A program made the position numbers and the translations under genes. Positions 52,609 through 61,024 of a DNA stretch of 64,000 bases are shown here, one piece after another. The stretch is from contig NZ_CP107853.1 in the NCBI RefSeq assembly GCF_036013525.1, forward strand, positions 7,936,001 through 8,000,000, read 5' to 3'. The first letter of the stretch is position 1. Every line of letters starts with the position of its first letter. The notes beneath the pieces were generated by a model that was not told the origin of the DNA, ran no database searches, and saw only the letters and a program-made list of their open reading frames with translations. The DNA comes from Nonomuraea sp. NBC_00507 (lineage in GTDB: Bacteria; Actinomycetota; Actinomycetes; Streptosporangiales; Streptosporangiaceae).

Positions 52609-53880
52609 ATGCACATCCCCCTCCAACTGCCGGCTCCGAACGAGCGGACATCCCAAACGATCCGCCGCTATCGCGACGAGATCGGCCCCGTCCTGCGGGT
52701 CGAACTGCCGGGCAAGGTGCCCGTCTGGTTGGTGACCTCATATGACATGATCAACGAGGTCCTCGCGAACGACGGCATCCTCTACAGCAAGGACCCCAGG
52801 AACTTCACGGCCTTGCACGATGGCAGCATCCCCCCCGACTGGCCGCTGCGCCAGATCATCGAAGGCAAACATCTCCTGACCAAGGACGGTGCGGACCACC
52901 ATCGGCTGAGAGGTCTCATCAACCACGCCTTCACGCCCGGCCGCGTGCAGGGGCTGACCTCACGCATCCAGAAGATGACGGACGCGTTGCTCGACCGGAT
53001 GGCCGCCGAAGGCGGCGTGGTCGACCTCGTGTCCTCCTTCAACGCGCCGCTGCCCCTCACAGTGATCTGCGAACTGTTCGGCGTTCCGGAGGACGAGCGA
53101 CCCCAGATCCGCGAGTGGGGCAACGTGCTGGTGTCGCACACCGCCGCTCCGGAGGAGTCCCTCGCCGCGAACAACGGGGTGCTCGGCTACCTGGCCGCCT
53201 TCATCGAGCGCAAGCGCCACGAACCCGGCGACGACCTCACCACCGGGCTCATCCGCGCACAAGAGGACGACGGCGACCGCCTATCCGAGGACGAGATGCT
53301 GTGGATCATGTGGCATATGCTGATCGCCGGTCACGAGACCACCGTGCACCTGATCGGCAACGCCGTCATCGCCCTGTGCTCGGACCCGAAGCAGCTCGCG
53401 CTGGCGCGTACGGAGATCGCCTGGGAGCAGGTGGTCGAGGAGACGCTGCGCAGCCGCACCTCGGTGGTGGGCATCATGTTGCGCTACCCCCGGCATGACG
53501 TGCAGCTCGCCGGGGTGACGATCCCGGCCGGGGAGGCCATCATGGTCGGCCTCGCCGGAGCGGGCACGGATCCGGCCAGGTTCGGCCGGGAAGCCGAGCG
53601 GTTCGACGTCACACGGGAGCCGGAGATGCATCTGGCGCTCGGCCGCGGTCCGCACTTCTGCCTCGGTGCGCCGCTGGCCAGGCTGGAAACACGCATCGCG
53701 CTGGCCTCATTGTTCGGCAGGTTCCCCGAGTTGCGCCTAGCGGTCGGGACGGACGAGATCGTCTACAACTCGTCGATCATCACCGAGGGACCGGTCAGGC
53801 TGCCGGTGGTTCTCGGTCCCGCGAGGGGCGTGCCCGGCGCGACCTCGTGCAGCTCGGCGTCGGCCCACGATTTCACGTAG
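52609..53880 (+). CDS. Cytochrome P450
   Basis: Encodes 423 aa from ATG 52609, with AAAGGAG 11 bp upstream; an in-frame GTG at 52552 lacks such a site. I-helix MLIAGHETTVHLIGNA, K-helix VVEETLRSR, heme loop LGRGPHFCLGAPLARLE. A full-length bacterial P450 usually ends near VRLPVVL; the final 20 residues (GPARGVPGATSC and on) look like read-through into unrelated sequence. Redox partners are not nearby. Substrate unknown. Confidence 0.92.
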   Translation: MHIPLQLPAPNERTSQTIRRYRDEIGPVLRVELPGKVPVWLVTSYDMINEVLANDGILYSKDPRNFTALHDGSIPPDWPLRQIIEGKHLLTKDGADHHRLRGLINHAFTPGRVQGLTSRIQKMTDALLDRMAAEGGVVDLVSSFNAPLPLTVICELFGVPEDERPQIREWGNVLVSHTAAPEESLAANNGVLGYLAAFIERKRHEPGDDLTTGLIRAQEDDGDRLSEDEMLWIMWHMLIAGHETTVHLIGNAVIALCSDPKQLALARTEIAWEQVVEETLRSRTSVVGIMLRYPRHDVQLAGVTIPAGEAIMVGLAGAGTDPARFGREAERFDVTREPEMHLALGRGPHFCLGAPLARLETRIALASLFGRFPELRLAVGTDEIVYNSSIITEGPVRLPVVLGPARGVPGATSCSSASAHDFT

Positions 53881-54257
53881 GCAAGCGGAGTGACGCGACG
53901 GGCGGCAGGGAAGAAGGCCGCTCGGGCCAGTTCGTCCACAGGCAGGTTCGCCAAGCCCCCGCAGCACGGAACCCTCCCTGTCGCGCGTCGAGATGGACAG
54001 GCACACGCGGTCCGCGGAGCCGGCACGCCGGAAAGACCCGATCGGCCCGTTGAGGAGGAATAACCAAGTGAACGGCCTGCCCGAACATCTTGGGCGGTCG
54101 GGCCAGGCTGATCATCGCCCGCTGGAGTGTGCAATCCGCGGCGTCGGCAGCGCGGTGGGCCAACTCAAAGCGAAGGACTTGCTGTCCTCGCGGGTCAGCT
54201 TGGCCCACAGCCCAAGTAGGGCTGGAAGGGGCAGCCGGTGGATTTCGCATGATTGCT
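53881..54257. other. Gene-free stretch after the second P450
   Basis: No coding region is supported with confidence. A minus-strand reading around 53830-53950 (ELARAAFFPAARRVTPLAYV) and another around 54040-54110 look protein-like but have no start, stop or recognisable motif; they may be decayed genes. Confidence 0.3.
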
Positions 54258-54992
54258 TTATTCGGACAGGGGTGCACGGGCGTTCCGGTCGGCCTGGTTC
54301 TGCTGCCACTGCTCCATGGCCTGTCGGAGGGGCACGTTCACCAAGCGTAGGAACTCGGCGGCGACGCCGAAGCGCGCGCCGGCCGGGGTCGCAGCCCCGA
54401 GGATCTGGGCCGCGCGCTGCGATGCGGCGATCAGGGTGTCGTTCTGCTGCATGGCCGCGAGGGTGGAGCGGACCCAGAGCTCGTCGTCAACGACGTAGCG
54501 CTCGCGGCGCCCGCCGGGAGTGCGTTCCCGCTTGATGAGCCCCTGCTGTTCGAGGAAGGCGACGGTCTGTGAGATCGACGCGGGGCTGACGTTAAGCCGA
54601 TGGACCAGCTCGGCGGCGGTGAGGGTGCCGGAGTCGGTGACGTACAGGCAGGCCAGCACCCTGGCCGTCATCCGAGGCATGCCCTGCTGTTCGAGGAGCG
54701 TGGCGAAGGATTCGGTGAGGTCCTGGACCGCCCGGGGATCGCGCCCGTGACTGCTGTCGCCAACCGGCGGCGCCGGGGACTTGGCCTGGCGGTGCCGGCG
54801 GGCCCGCTGCTGGGTGGCCTCCTGCGCCCGCTGAGCCCTGTAGTCGTCGGGTCCGCCGTTGCGGGTGACCTCCCGCATGATGGTGGAGGCGGGCCGCCCA
54901 AGACGGCGGCCGATCTCTGTGTAGCCGAGCCCTTCGGCCAGCCCGGCAGCGATCTGCTGACGGTCCTCGCTGGTGAGCCTGTCTCCGGGCAT
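54258..54992 (-). CDS. GbsR/MarR-type regulator with extra N-terminal helix-turn-helix
   Basis: Encodes 244 aa from ATG 54992. Residues 1-50 (RLTSEDRQQIAAGLAEGLGYTEIGRRLGRPASTIMREVTRNGG) are an IS30-like HTH; residues about 90-190 a winged helix (ARVLACLYVTDSGTLTAAELVHRLNVSPASISQTVAFLEQQGLIKRERTPGGRRERY) of the GbsR/MarR group. The double DNA-binding arrangement fits recognition of the repeated ATTGCAAT/ATTGCATTCA motifs in the promoter region between it and the divergent DUF1048 gene. Confidence 0.88.
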   Translation of the reverse strand: MPGDRLTSEDRQQIAAGLAEGLGYTEIGRRLGRPASTIMREVTRNGGPDDYRAQRAQEATQQRARRHRQAKSPAPPVGDSSHGRDPRAVQDLTESFATLLEQQGMPRMTARVLACLYVTDSGTLTAAELVHRLNVSPASISQTVAFLEQQGLIKRERTPGGRRERYVVDDELWVRSTLAAMQQNDTLIAASQRAAQILGAATPAGARFGVAAEFLRLVNVPLRQAMEQWQQNQADRNARAPLSE

Positions 54993-55055
54993 CGACGCTC
55001 GTCTCCCATCTGCGTGCGTGCGCGGGCTCGGCGCCCGCTCTCCCGCCGCACAGTA

Positions 55056-55231
55056 TGCATTCACTCGCACATCATTGCAATCCAGAAGCTTGATCACCTA
55101 TTGCATTCAGTCTCATATTCATTGCAATCTTGGTCACATACCTGGGCTGTACAGGCTTTTTGGCGCCGAGAAATGTTGACCGAAGTTTGAATGCAATGTA
55201 TTGTCACAAACGTTCAGCGATACATGAACGT
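55056..55231. promoter_or_regulatory. Operator array with repeated ATTGCAAT motifs
   Basis: An AT-rich spacer between divergent genes holds TGCATTCA (55056), ATTGCAAT (55074-55081), ATTGCATTCA (55100-55109), ATTGCAAT (55121-55128) and the inverse TGAATGCAAT (55188-55197), plus a perfect ACGTTCA/TGAACGT inverted repeat at 55210-55231. The motif set probably forms the binding array of the GbsR-like protein. Confidence 0.65.
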
Positions 55232-55254
55232 CTGGCACAAAGGAGGCAGAGGAT

Positions 55255-55614
55255 ATGTCTGACATCGCAATGGGTGGCTTCATCGCGAGGATGATCGGCC
55301 CCAAGCGGCGGTGGCGGCAGTACAAGGCGCGCGTGGGCCAGCTCCCGCCGGACTACCGCACGGCGGTTGAAGCGATCGAGCGGCACATGATGCACTTCGT
55401 GCCGACTGACGGCGACAGCGACGCGTCGCGGTTCGAGAAACTCGCCGCCCTGTTCGAACAGGCTGCGGCGAACGGGACGCCGATCCGCGAGATCGTCGGG
55501 CAGGATCCGGTGAAGTTCGTCGAGGAGTTCGTCCGCGACTACTCCGACGGCGGTTACGTCCCCGCGCGTGCGCGCAAGCAGCTGACCGACGCCATCGCGC
55601 GCGTCGCCGCCTGA
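55255..55614 (+). CDS. DUF1048-family protein
   Basis: Encodes 119 aa after AAAGGAGG. Pattern KRRWRQYKARVGQLPPDYRTAVEAIERHMMHF, then LAALFEQAAANGTPIREIVG, QDPVKFVEEFVRDY matches the short helical DUF1048 proteins, which bind membranes or partner regulators and are usually encoded next to small transcriptional regulators. Its role here is unknown; it is 78 bp upstream of the esterase gene and probably cotranscribed. Confidence 0.85.
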   Translation: MSDIAMGGFIARMIGPKRRWRQYKARVGQLPPDYRTAVEAIERHMMHFVPTDGDSDASRFEKLAALFEQAAANGTPIREIVGQDPVKFVEEFVRDYSDGGYVPARARKQLTDAIARVAA

Positions 55615-55692
55615 GACCGCCGGACTCCCGACTCTCGTGCGTGCCGCGCCGGGACGGGTCTTGCAAGATCAGACATTGTGTAAAGGAGATTC

Positions 55693-56934
55693 ATGATGGG
55701 ACACAGCAACAGCGGCTTCTCCAAGACCGGGCTGGACAGACTGCGCGACGTGCTGGCACGGCATGTCGAGTCCGGGAAGATCCCCGGGCTGGTCGCCCTG
55801 GTCAGCCGGGGCGAGGAGACCCACGTTGAGACGATCGGGACGATGTGCCATGACGGTGGCGCGCCGATGCGCCGCGACACCATCTTCCGGATGGCCTCGA
55901 CGACCAAGCCGGTCGGGGCGGCGGCGGCGATGGTGCTGGTGGACGAGTGCCGGCTGCGGCTGGACGACCCGGTGGATCCGTGGCTGCCCGAGCTCGCCGA
56001 CCGGCAAGTGCTGACGCGGCCCGACGGACCGCTGGACGACACAGTGCCGGCGCGGCGGCCGATCAGCGTGCGGGACCTGCTCACCTCCACCAACGGGCTC
56101 GGCATGGACATGACCGCGCCGGGCACCCCGATCATGGGCGCGCTCTTCGAGCGGGGCATCTACGGCCAGGAGGACGGATGGCTGCTGCCCGCGCCGGACC
56201 CGGATGAGTGGATGCGCCGCCTCGGCACATTGCCGCTGATCTGCCAGCCCGGCGAGCGGTGGATCTACAACCTCAGCAACGACGTGCTCGGCGTGCTGGT
56301 GGCCAGGGTCACCGGCCAGTCGTTCGAGGAGTTCCTGCGCGAGCGCATCTTCGACCCGCTGGGCATGAAGGACACCGGCTTCCACGTGCCCGCCGACAAG
56401 ATCGACCGGCTGCCGCCGCTGTACGCCCCCGACTGGCAGACCGGAGAGTTCCGCGTGGAGGACCCTGCCGGAGGGGGACACCACAGCACGCCTCCGGCGT
56501 TCCAGTCCGGCGGCGGCGGACTCGACTCCACCGCCGACGACTACCACGCCTTCTTCCGGATGCTGCTCAACGGCGGGATTCACGACGGCGAACGGATCCT
56601 GTCCCGGCCCGCCGTCGAGATGATGACCACCAACCAACTTCCACCCGAGCAGCTGGCCGCCCGAGTGGCCTTCGGCCGCGACTCCGTCCATCGGGGGTAT
56701 GGCCTGGGACAGCACGGCGGCTGGGGCTTCGGCATGGCGGTGCGCACCTACCGGGGCGACTACGCCCCCGTCGGCCAGTTCGGCTGGGACGGCGGCAGCG
56801 GCACCACCGTCTACGCCGACCCGCACCACCAACTCGTCGGCATCCTGCTCACCCAGACCGGCATGTCCACCCCGGATTCGGCGCGGGCCATCCACGACTT
56901 CTGGACCACGCTCTACCAGGCCATCGACGACTGA
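55693..56934 (+). CDS. Cytoplasmic serine hydrolase/esterase, beta-lactamase fold
   Basis: Encodes 413 aa; two tandem ATG codons follow AAAGGAG. SxxK motif: FRMASTTKPVGA; YxN equivalent: WIYNLSNDVLG; third motif: FGWDGGSGTT. No signal peptide, unlike the related gene at 290. The layout matches EstB/LovD-type esterases and acyltransferases rather than penicillin-binding proteins. With DUF1048 it forms the operon controlled by the ATTGCAAT array. Confidence 0.93.
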   Translation: MMGHSNSGFSKTGLDRLRDVLARHVESGKIPGLVALVSRGEETHVETIGTMCHDGGAPMRRDTIFRMASTTKPVGAAAAMVLVDECRLRLDDPVDPWLPELADRQVLTRPDGPLDDTVPARRPISVRDLLTSTNGLGMDMTAPGTPIMGALFERGIYGQEDGWLLPAPDPDEWMRRLGTLPLICQPGERWIYNLSNDVLGVLVARVTGQSFEEFLRERIFDPLGMKDTGFHVPADKIDRLPPLYAPDWQTGEFRVEDPAGGGHHSTPPAFQSGGGGLDSTADDYHAFFRMLLNGGIHDGERILSRPAVEMMTTNQLPPEQLAARVAFGRDSVHRGYGLGQHGGWGFGMAVRTYRGDYAPVGQFGWDGGSGTTVYADPHHQLVGILLTQTGMSTPDSARAIHDFWTTLYQAIDD

Positions 56935-57079
56935 CAGCCCATCCTGCCTGGTCGAGTCGGTCCGATAGAAAGACTTGGCCAGGCTGCGGCCTTCGAGCGC
57001 GCACCCTTGTTGGTCATGTCCGGAAACGGGAAGTGTGGCTCAAACGATCAACAAGTTGCCGTCATACGCTGCCGAGCGA

Positions 57080-57115
57080 GCCGAGAGCACCGATGCTCAG
57101 CCGAGCGCTCTCGGC
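57080..57115. terminator. Hairpin near the serine hydrolase and relic transposase ends
   Basis: GCCGAGAGC (57080-57088) pairs with GCTCTCGGC (57107-57115) across an 18-nt loop, between the convergent esterase and transposase relic. Confidence 0.4.
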
Positions 57116-57136
57116 ACTGGCACCAGCGCCCTTTTG

Positions 57137-57802
57137 ATCAAGCAGCCAGCTCGACGTCGGTGAAGTCGACCTCTTTTAGCAGGGGATCGAACGGGTCTGG
57201 CTGGTGGTGTAGTTCGTCGGTGGCGTACGCGCCGAAGCGGCTGACGTGGCGAAGATCGTGGCGTTCACCTCAGCACGGATGCTGGTGGCCAGGTCCTCCA
57301 GCGTCGTGTACCCGAGCAGTTCCAGCCGGAGGCGGAGCAACTCCTCGATCGCCACGTTGATCAGGTCCGCCGGGTTGTTCTTGGCCTGGGCCGCCTTCCG
57401 GATCGCCGCCGCGGCGATCGCCCGGGCCCGGCCCGCGTCGTACTGCACTCCCTGACGCTGGCGCACGAGCTTGCGATGCGCCTTAGCGCTGCCGGAGGAG
57501 CCATGGTCCGGCCAGACGTCCTCGGGCAGCTCCAGAGAGCGCCGGACGTGATCGATCACCACCTCGGGGATCTCGTCCGGGGACGGAAAGCGCGCCATCT
57601 TCTGAAAGCACTTCAACGCCGGCACCAGCGCGAAGCGCGACTCCGGGCTGCCGGTGCCCTTTCGGCCCAGTCCACCTCTTCCGACGACGGCGTGAAGAAC
57701 ACATGCAGCACCCGCGCCGATGTCAGCCGCTTGAACTGCGGATAGGCGGTCCGCTCGATCCCGGCGTCCAGACGCCGAAACCGTAGCGACGATCAACTCC
57801 AC
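57137..57802 (-). pseudogene. tnpA: Internally deleted Tn3 transposase relic
   Basis: The first 190 or so residues (LVPALKCFQKMARFPSPDEI, EVVIDHVRRSLELPEDVWPD, AAIRKAAQAKNNPADLINVA) match the N-terminus of the 29826-33050 transposase. At about 57245 the sequence jumps, in another frame, to the last 40 residues of the same protein (HVSRFGAYATDELHHQPDPF, then EVDFTDVELAA and stop at 57137). About 830 residues including the whole DDE domain are deleted. Confidence 0.85.
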
Positions 57803-57997
57803 CAGACACCTTGTTCACCAAACCGCAACCAAACCAATGCGGAGGGTCACATCATCCGACGCACATGCCCTCTGGGCTGCGGCTCAGCACCCCGCTGCCC
57901 CTTTCTCTCGTACTTGGTCTGGCCCCCGAGTGCCCGCACGATCCTCACCTACTCGGCCCGGAACTCCTATAGCTCCGGCGAGCCGCCACTCAGTTGA

Positions 57998-58939
57998 TCA
58001 GTGGGTACGGCGGCGCGGTGCCAGGACCTCGGTGACCTTGGCGATGGCTTCGGCGCCGGGTTTGACGTAGCGCATGGCGGTGCGCGGGTTCTTGTGCCGG
58101 GTCTTGCCCATGATGAGCTGCAGCGGTACTTCGGCGTCGCCGAGGTGGGTGGCGGCGCTGTGGCGCAACTGGTGCAGGTCGAGGCCGGCGTACTTGTCCA
58201 GCAGGACGCGGGCGCGGTCGTAGCCGAGGCGGGCGCGGCCGGTGTGCGGGCAGATGTCGCCTTCGGCCGGGCGGCGGGCGGGGACCGGGCGGCGTTCGCA
58301 CAGGAACAGCGGGCCGTGGGTGCGAGGGCTGCCGTCCGGGAGGCGGAGCAGGCGGGGTAGCAGGTGGGCGGTGCCGCTGTCCCAGTACACCCATTCGGTG
58401 GCGCCTCCCTTGGAGCGGATGGGGGCGCGGCGGTGCTCCAGGTCGAGGTCCTCGACGTTGAGCGCGAGGATCTCGGCGGCCCGGGCCGCCGTCTCGTACA
58501 GCATCCGCCACAGCGTCTTCTCGCGCAGCGGGATGTCGCGGCGCGACAGCAGCCGGTGGATGGTGGTCTTGGCCACGGCGCGGGTCTCGTCGGCGCTTTC
58601 CTTGCGGCGTTCGGCGTCGGCCGGGACCGACGGGGCGGCCCAGTGCTTCTTGGTCTGGCACCAGGCGAGCCAGGAGGTGATGGCGGCGCGGTTGCGGTTC
58701 CAGGTCGCCGGCGCGCATCGGCCCCACAGTTCGGTGAGCGCGGCGCCGATCTCGGTGTCGGTGATGTCGGCGAGCGGCCGGTCGCGGCCGAGCCGCTCGA
58801 TGGTGCGGTCGATGGCCGAGGCGTAGGCGCGGTGGGTGTTGGGGTTGGCGGTGCGCGGGGTGGCGAGGAAGGTGTCGGCGGCCGCGGCGAGCGTGACGTG
58901 CCCACCGCGAAGGGCGGTGATCTTTGGTGCGGCGGTCAT
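57998..58939 (-). CDS. tnpI: Tyrosine recombinase, TnpI type
   Basis: Encodes 313 aa, intact. SAM-like N-domain ([35 protein letters not shown]), catalytic domain with YETAARAAEILALNVEDLDL (Arg I), [15 protein letters not shown] (HxxR) and [14 protein letters not shown] (His and Tyr nucleophile). Closely related throughout to the broken copy at 48202-49138. It lies 39 bp from a recombination site like that of the 19.5-kb element. Its product might act in trans on that element's site, an inference from the near-identical site halves. Confidence 0.9.
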   Translation of the reverse strand: MTAAPKITALRGGHVTLAAAADTFLATPRTANPNTHRAYASAIDRTIERLGRDRPLADITDTEIGAALTELWGRCAPATWNRNRAAITSWLAWCQTKKHWAAPSVPADAERRKESADETRAVAKTTIHRLLSRRDIPLREKTLWRMLYETAARAAEILALNVEDLDLEHRRAPIRSKGGATEWVYWDSGTAHLLPRLLRLPDGSPRTHGPLFLCERRPVPARRPAEGDICPHTGRARLGYDRARVLLDKYAGLDLHQLRHSAATHLGDAEVPLQLIMGKTRHKNPRTAMRYVKPGAEAIAKVTEVLAPRRRTH

Positions 58940-58978
58940 GCCAGCCGCCGGGCGGCGGCCACTGTGCCGACCTGGGTG

Positions 58979-59082
58979 ATGTACCGGATAACGTGCCGGA
59001 GTCGCGCAGCGTCCTGGCGAGGGGTTCTCCTGGCCGACGTGCCGCCGTGATCGCTCATGTACGGGACCGTTATCACGTACAT
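58979..59082 (-). other. Second TnpI recombination site, degenerate core
   Basis: Accessory copy ATGTACCGGATAA (58979-58991) is the exact inverse of that at 48168-48180. The core half TTATCACGTACAT (59070-59082) is identical to 48090-48102, but its partner is shortened to ATGTACG-ggaccg. Spacing from core to accessory copy (about 85 bp) is conserved. Confidence 0.7.
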
Positions 59083-59182
59083 CATGTGGGCCAATGACCC
59101 TCGAATGTACTTCCTAGCAGCCGGTTAACGACGGGCAGATAATCGACTCGCGCGTCAGCGGGAATGCCGGTCTAATACCGCC

Positions 59183-59928
59183 ATGCGCATCACCTCGGAA
59201 ACGTGCACCGACGGCGTCCGCGAGCAACTCTTCACCATTGGAGACATCCCTGGGTGCTCTGGACGCCCGCCGAGGGCACCGGTCCCCGCCCACTGGTCCT
59301 GATCGGGCATGGCGGCGGCCAGCGCAAGAAGGGATGGGAGGTCGTCTCCCGAGCCTTCCCCTACGTCACCTCCTGCGGCTTCGCGGTCGCCGCGATCGAC
59401 GCGCCAGGTACCGGCGACAGGCCGGAACACCCGGAAATCCGGCGGCTCGTCGCACTCATCCAGGAACAAGAGGCCGCGAGCGAGCCCTTCCGGTCCTGCC
59501 CGGAGTGGCCCGCCCTCAACGAAACCGTGGCGGCGCAGCTAATCCCCGACTGGCAGACCACCCTCGACGCGCTCCAGAAACTGGATTCCGTCGGCGACAG
59601 CCAGCCCGTCGGGTACTACGGTCTGTCCCAGGGCGGTGAGATGGGCATCCGCCTCGTCGCGGCCGAACCTCGGATCAAAGCCGCGGTCTTGGGCCTCGTC
59701 GGAAGCGACTGGCTCATCGACATCGCGGCGCGGATCACGATCCCGGTCGAGTTCGTACTGCAGTGGGACGATGAAGGCAATCCGCGGGACTCGGTCATGA
59801 AGCTGTTCGACGCACTCGGCTCCGCCGAGAAAACCTTGCACGCCAACCCCGGCGGCCACTTCCGAATCCCGGCTTTCGAAATCGACAGCTCGATCCGATT
59901 CTTCGCTCGGCACCTGAGTAGCTCCTGA
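59183..59928 (+). pseudogene. Alpha/beta hydrolase, frameshifted near the N-terminus
   Basis: ATG 59183 reads MRITSETCTDGVREQLFTIG, DIPG, then a missing G in GGGTGC (about 59249-59253) moves the frame; the remainder continues VLWTPAEGTGPRPLVLIGHG, IDAPGTGDRPEHP, GYYGLSQGGEMG (nucleophile Ser in GLSQGG), VLQWDDEGNP and GGHFRIPAFE (His). Uncorrected, translation could only start at 59203, losing the native N-terminus. About 248 aa when restored; dienelactone-hydrolase/prolyl-oligopeptidase-like. The break may be a sequencing error. Confidence 0.85.
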
Positions 59929-59964
59929 CCACGGCCCACCGCTCGGGTTCGTGCGATGAGCCCC

Positions 59965-60060
59965 AAAGTAGCTCTGCGTAATGATGGCTACCGTTCGTGT
60001 TCTCAGAAATGACCATTTCTGCGAACACGAACTGTGACTGTGATTACTCAGAGCTACATT
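59965..60060. repeat. 96-bp imperfect palindrome
   Basis: Two 48-bp arms meet at 60012/60013. Inner parts TTCGTGTTC-T-CAGAAATG and its inverse CATTTCTG-C-GAACACGAA differ at one base of 18; outer parts GTAGCTCTG-C-GTAAT and ATTAC-T-CAGAGCTAC differ at one of 15. No gene overlaps. On the minus strand the left edge continues into CTACTTTGGGGCTCAT, similar to the sequence before the 5867 transposase start. Confidence 0.8.
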
Positions 60061-60250
60061 GCGTCTGGTCGCGCCGACCCGAGCGGCGGGCCACCACGGG
60101 TGCCACGCCGACGCGATGGCACAGCTCGAGCAAGCCGTCGACACCGACCAGACCGAGCTTTACTCGCGCAAGAAGTGGGTCAACGTGGGGTTCACCGAAC
60201 CTGAGATCAACTCCGACCCGGAGCTGCGCACCACCACAGTGCGCGGCTGA
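60059..60250 (+). other. Short unrecognised reading frame
   Basis: A 63-codon frame ends TELYSRKKWVNVGFTEPEIN, SDPELRTTTVRG. The last part looks like real protein, perhaps the end of a decayed transposase or other gene, but no family is recognisable and the upstream part is absent. The rest of the 59929-60334 gap, apart from the palindrome, holds nothing I can identify. Confidence 0.3.
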
Positions 60251-60334
60251 CCAAAGGTGCGGCGCGTGGGGCGACGTCGGGCCGCAGGTGCTCAAGAGTG
60301 GAAAAGGGCCACCACACCGGCGCGGCGCAAGCTC

Positions 60335-61024
60335 CTACCCGCTCTCACCCGGCGAGACCAGCCCCGTCTCGTAGGCGAGCACGACCGCCTGCGCCCGGTC
60401 TCGCAGCCCGAGCTTGGTGAAGATGCGGCCGACATGCGTCTTGACGGTCGACTCGCTGAGGGTCAGGGCCTTGGCCAGCTCGGTGTTGGACAGCCCCTGC
60501 CCCAGGAGCCTCAGCACCTCCAGTTCGCGAGGCGTCAGCCCGACCAGTTCGCGGTGTGCGGCGGCTGGGGCGGGGGCGGGCCGCACGTCGGCGCAGGCGT
60601 AGCGCTCCACCAGCCGGCGGGTGATGGAGGGGGCCAGCAGCGCGTCGCCGGTGCTGACCAGGCGCACGGCGGCGGCCAGATGCTCGGGGGTCACGTCCTT
60701 CAGCAGGAAGCCGCTGGCCCCCAGCGACAGCGCGGCATAGACGTAGCGGTCCAGGTCGAACGTGGTCAGCATGATCACCCGGCAGGTCGGCAGCTCCAGC
60801 AGGATGCGCCGGGCGGCCTCCAGGCCGTCCATGTTGGGCATGCGGATGTCCATCAGCACCACGTCGGGGCGCAGCTTCCGCGCCGCCGCGACGGCCTCCG
60901 CCCCGTCGGCGGCCTCACCCACTACGGGGATGCCGCGCGTGGTCAGGATCAGCCGGAAGCCGCCTCGCACCAGTGCCTGGTCATCGGCGATGAGCACCCG
61001 CGGCACCGCCTCTGCCGCGCTCAC
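60335..61024 (-). CDS. NarL/LuxR-family response regulator
   Basis: Encodes 229 aa from GTG 61024 overlapping the kinase stop. Receiver: VLIADDQALVRGGFRLIL, DVVLMDIRMPNMDGLE, GFLLKDV; LuxR output: LTPRELEVLRLLGQGLSNTELAKALTLSESTVKTHVGRIFTKLG. Partner of the following kinase; the divergent ABC transporter is the likely target. Confidence 0.95.
   Translation of the reverse strand: MSAAEAVPRVLIADDQALVRGGFRLILTTRGIPVVGEAADGAEAVAAARKLRPDVVLMDIRMPNMDGLEAARRILLELPTCRVIMLTTFDLDRYVYAALSLGASGFLLKDVTPEHLAAAVRLVSTGDALLAPSITRRLVERYACADVRPAPAPAAAHRELVGLTPRELEVLRLLGQGLSNTELAKALTLSESTVKTHVGRIFTKLGLRDRAQAVVLAYETGLVSPGESG

Noticed and set aside
23373..53880. A secondary-metabolite cluster, suggested by two P450s and two flavin monooxygenases
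   Set aside because: No PKS, NRPS, terpene synthase, RiPP or glycosyltransferase genes were found, the P450s are far apart, and the monooxygenases are transposon cargo.
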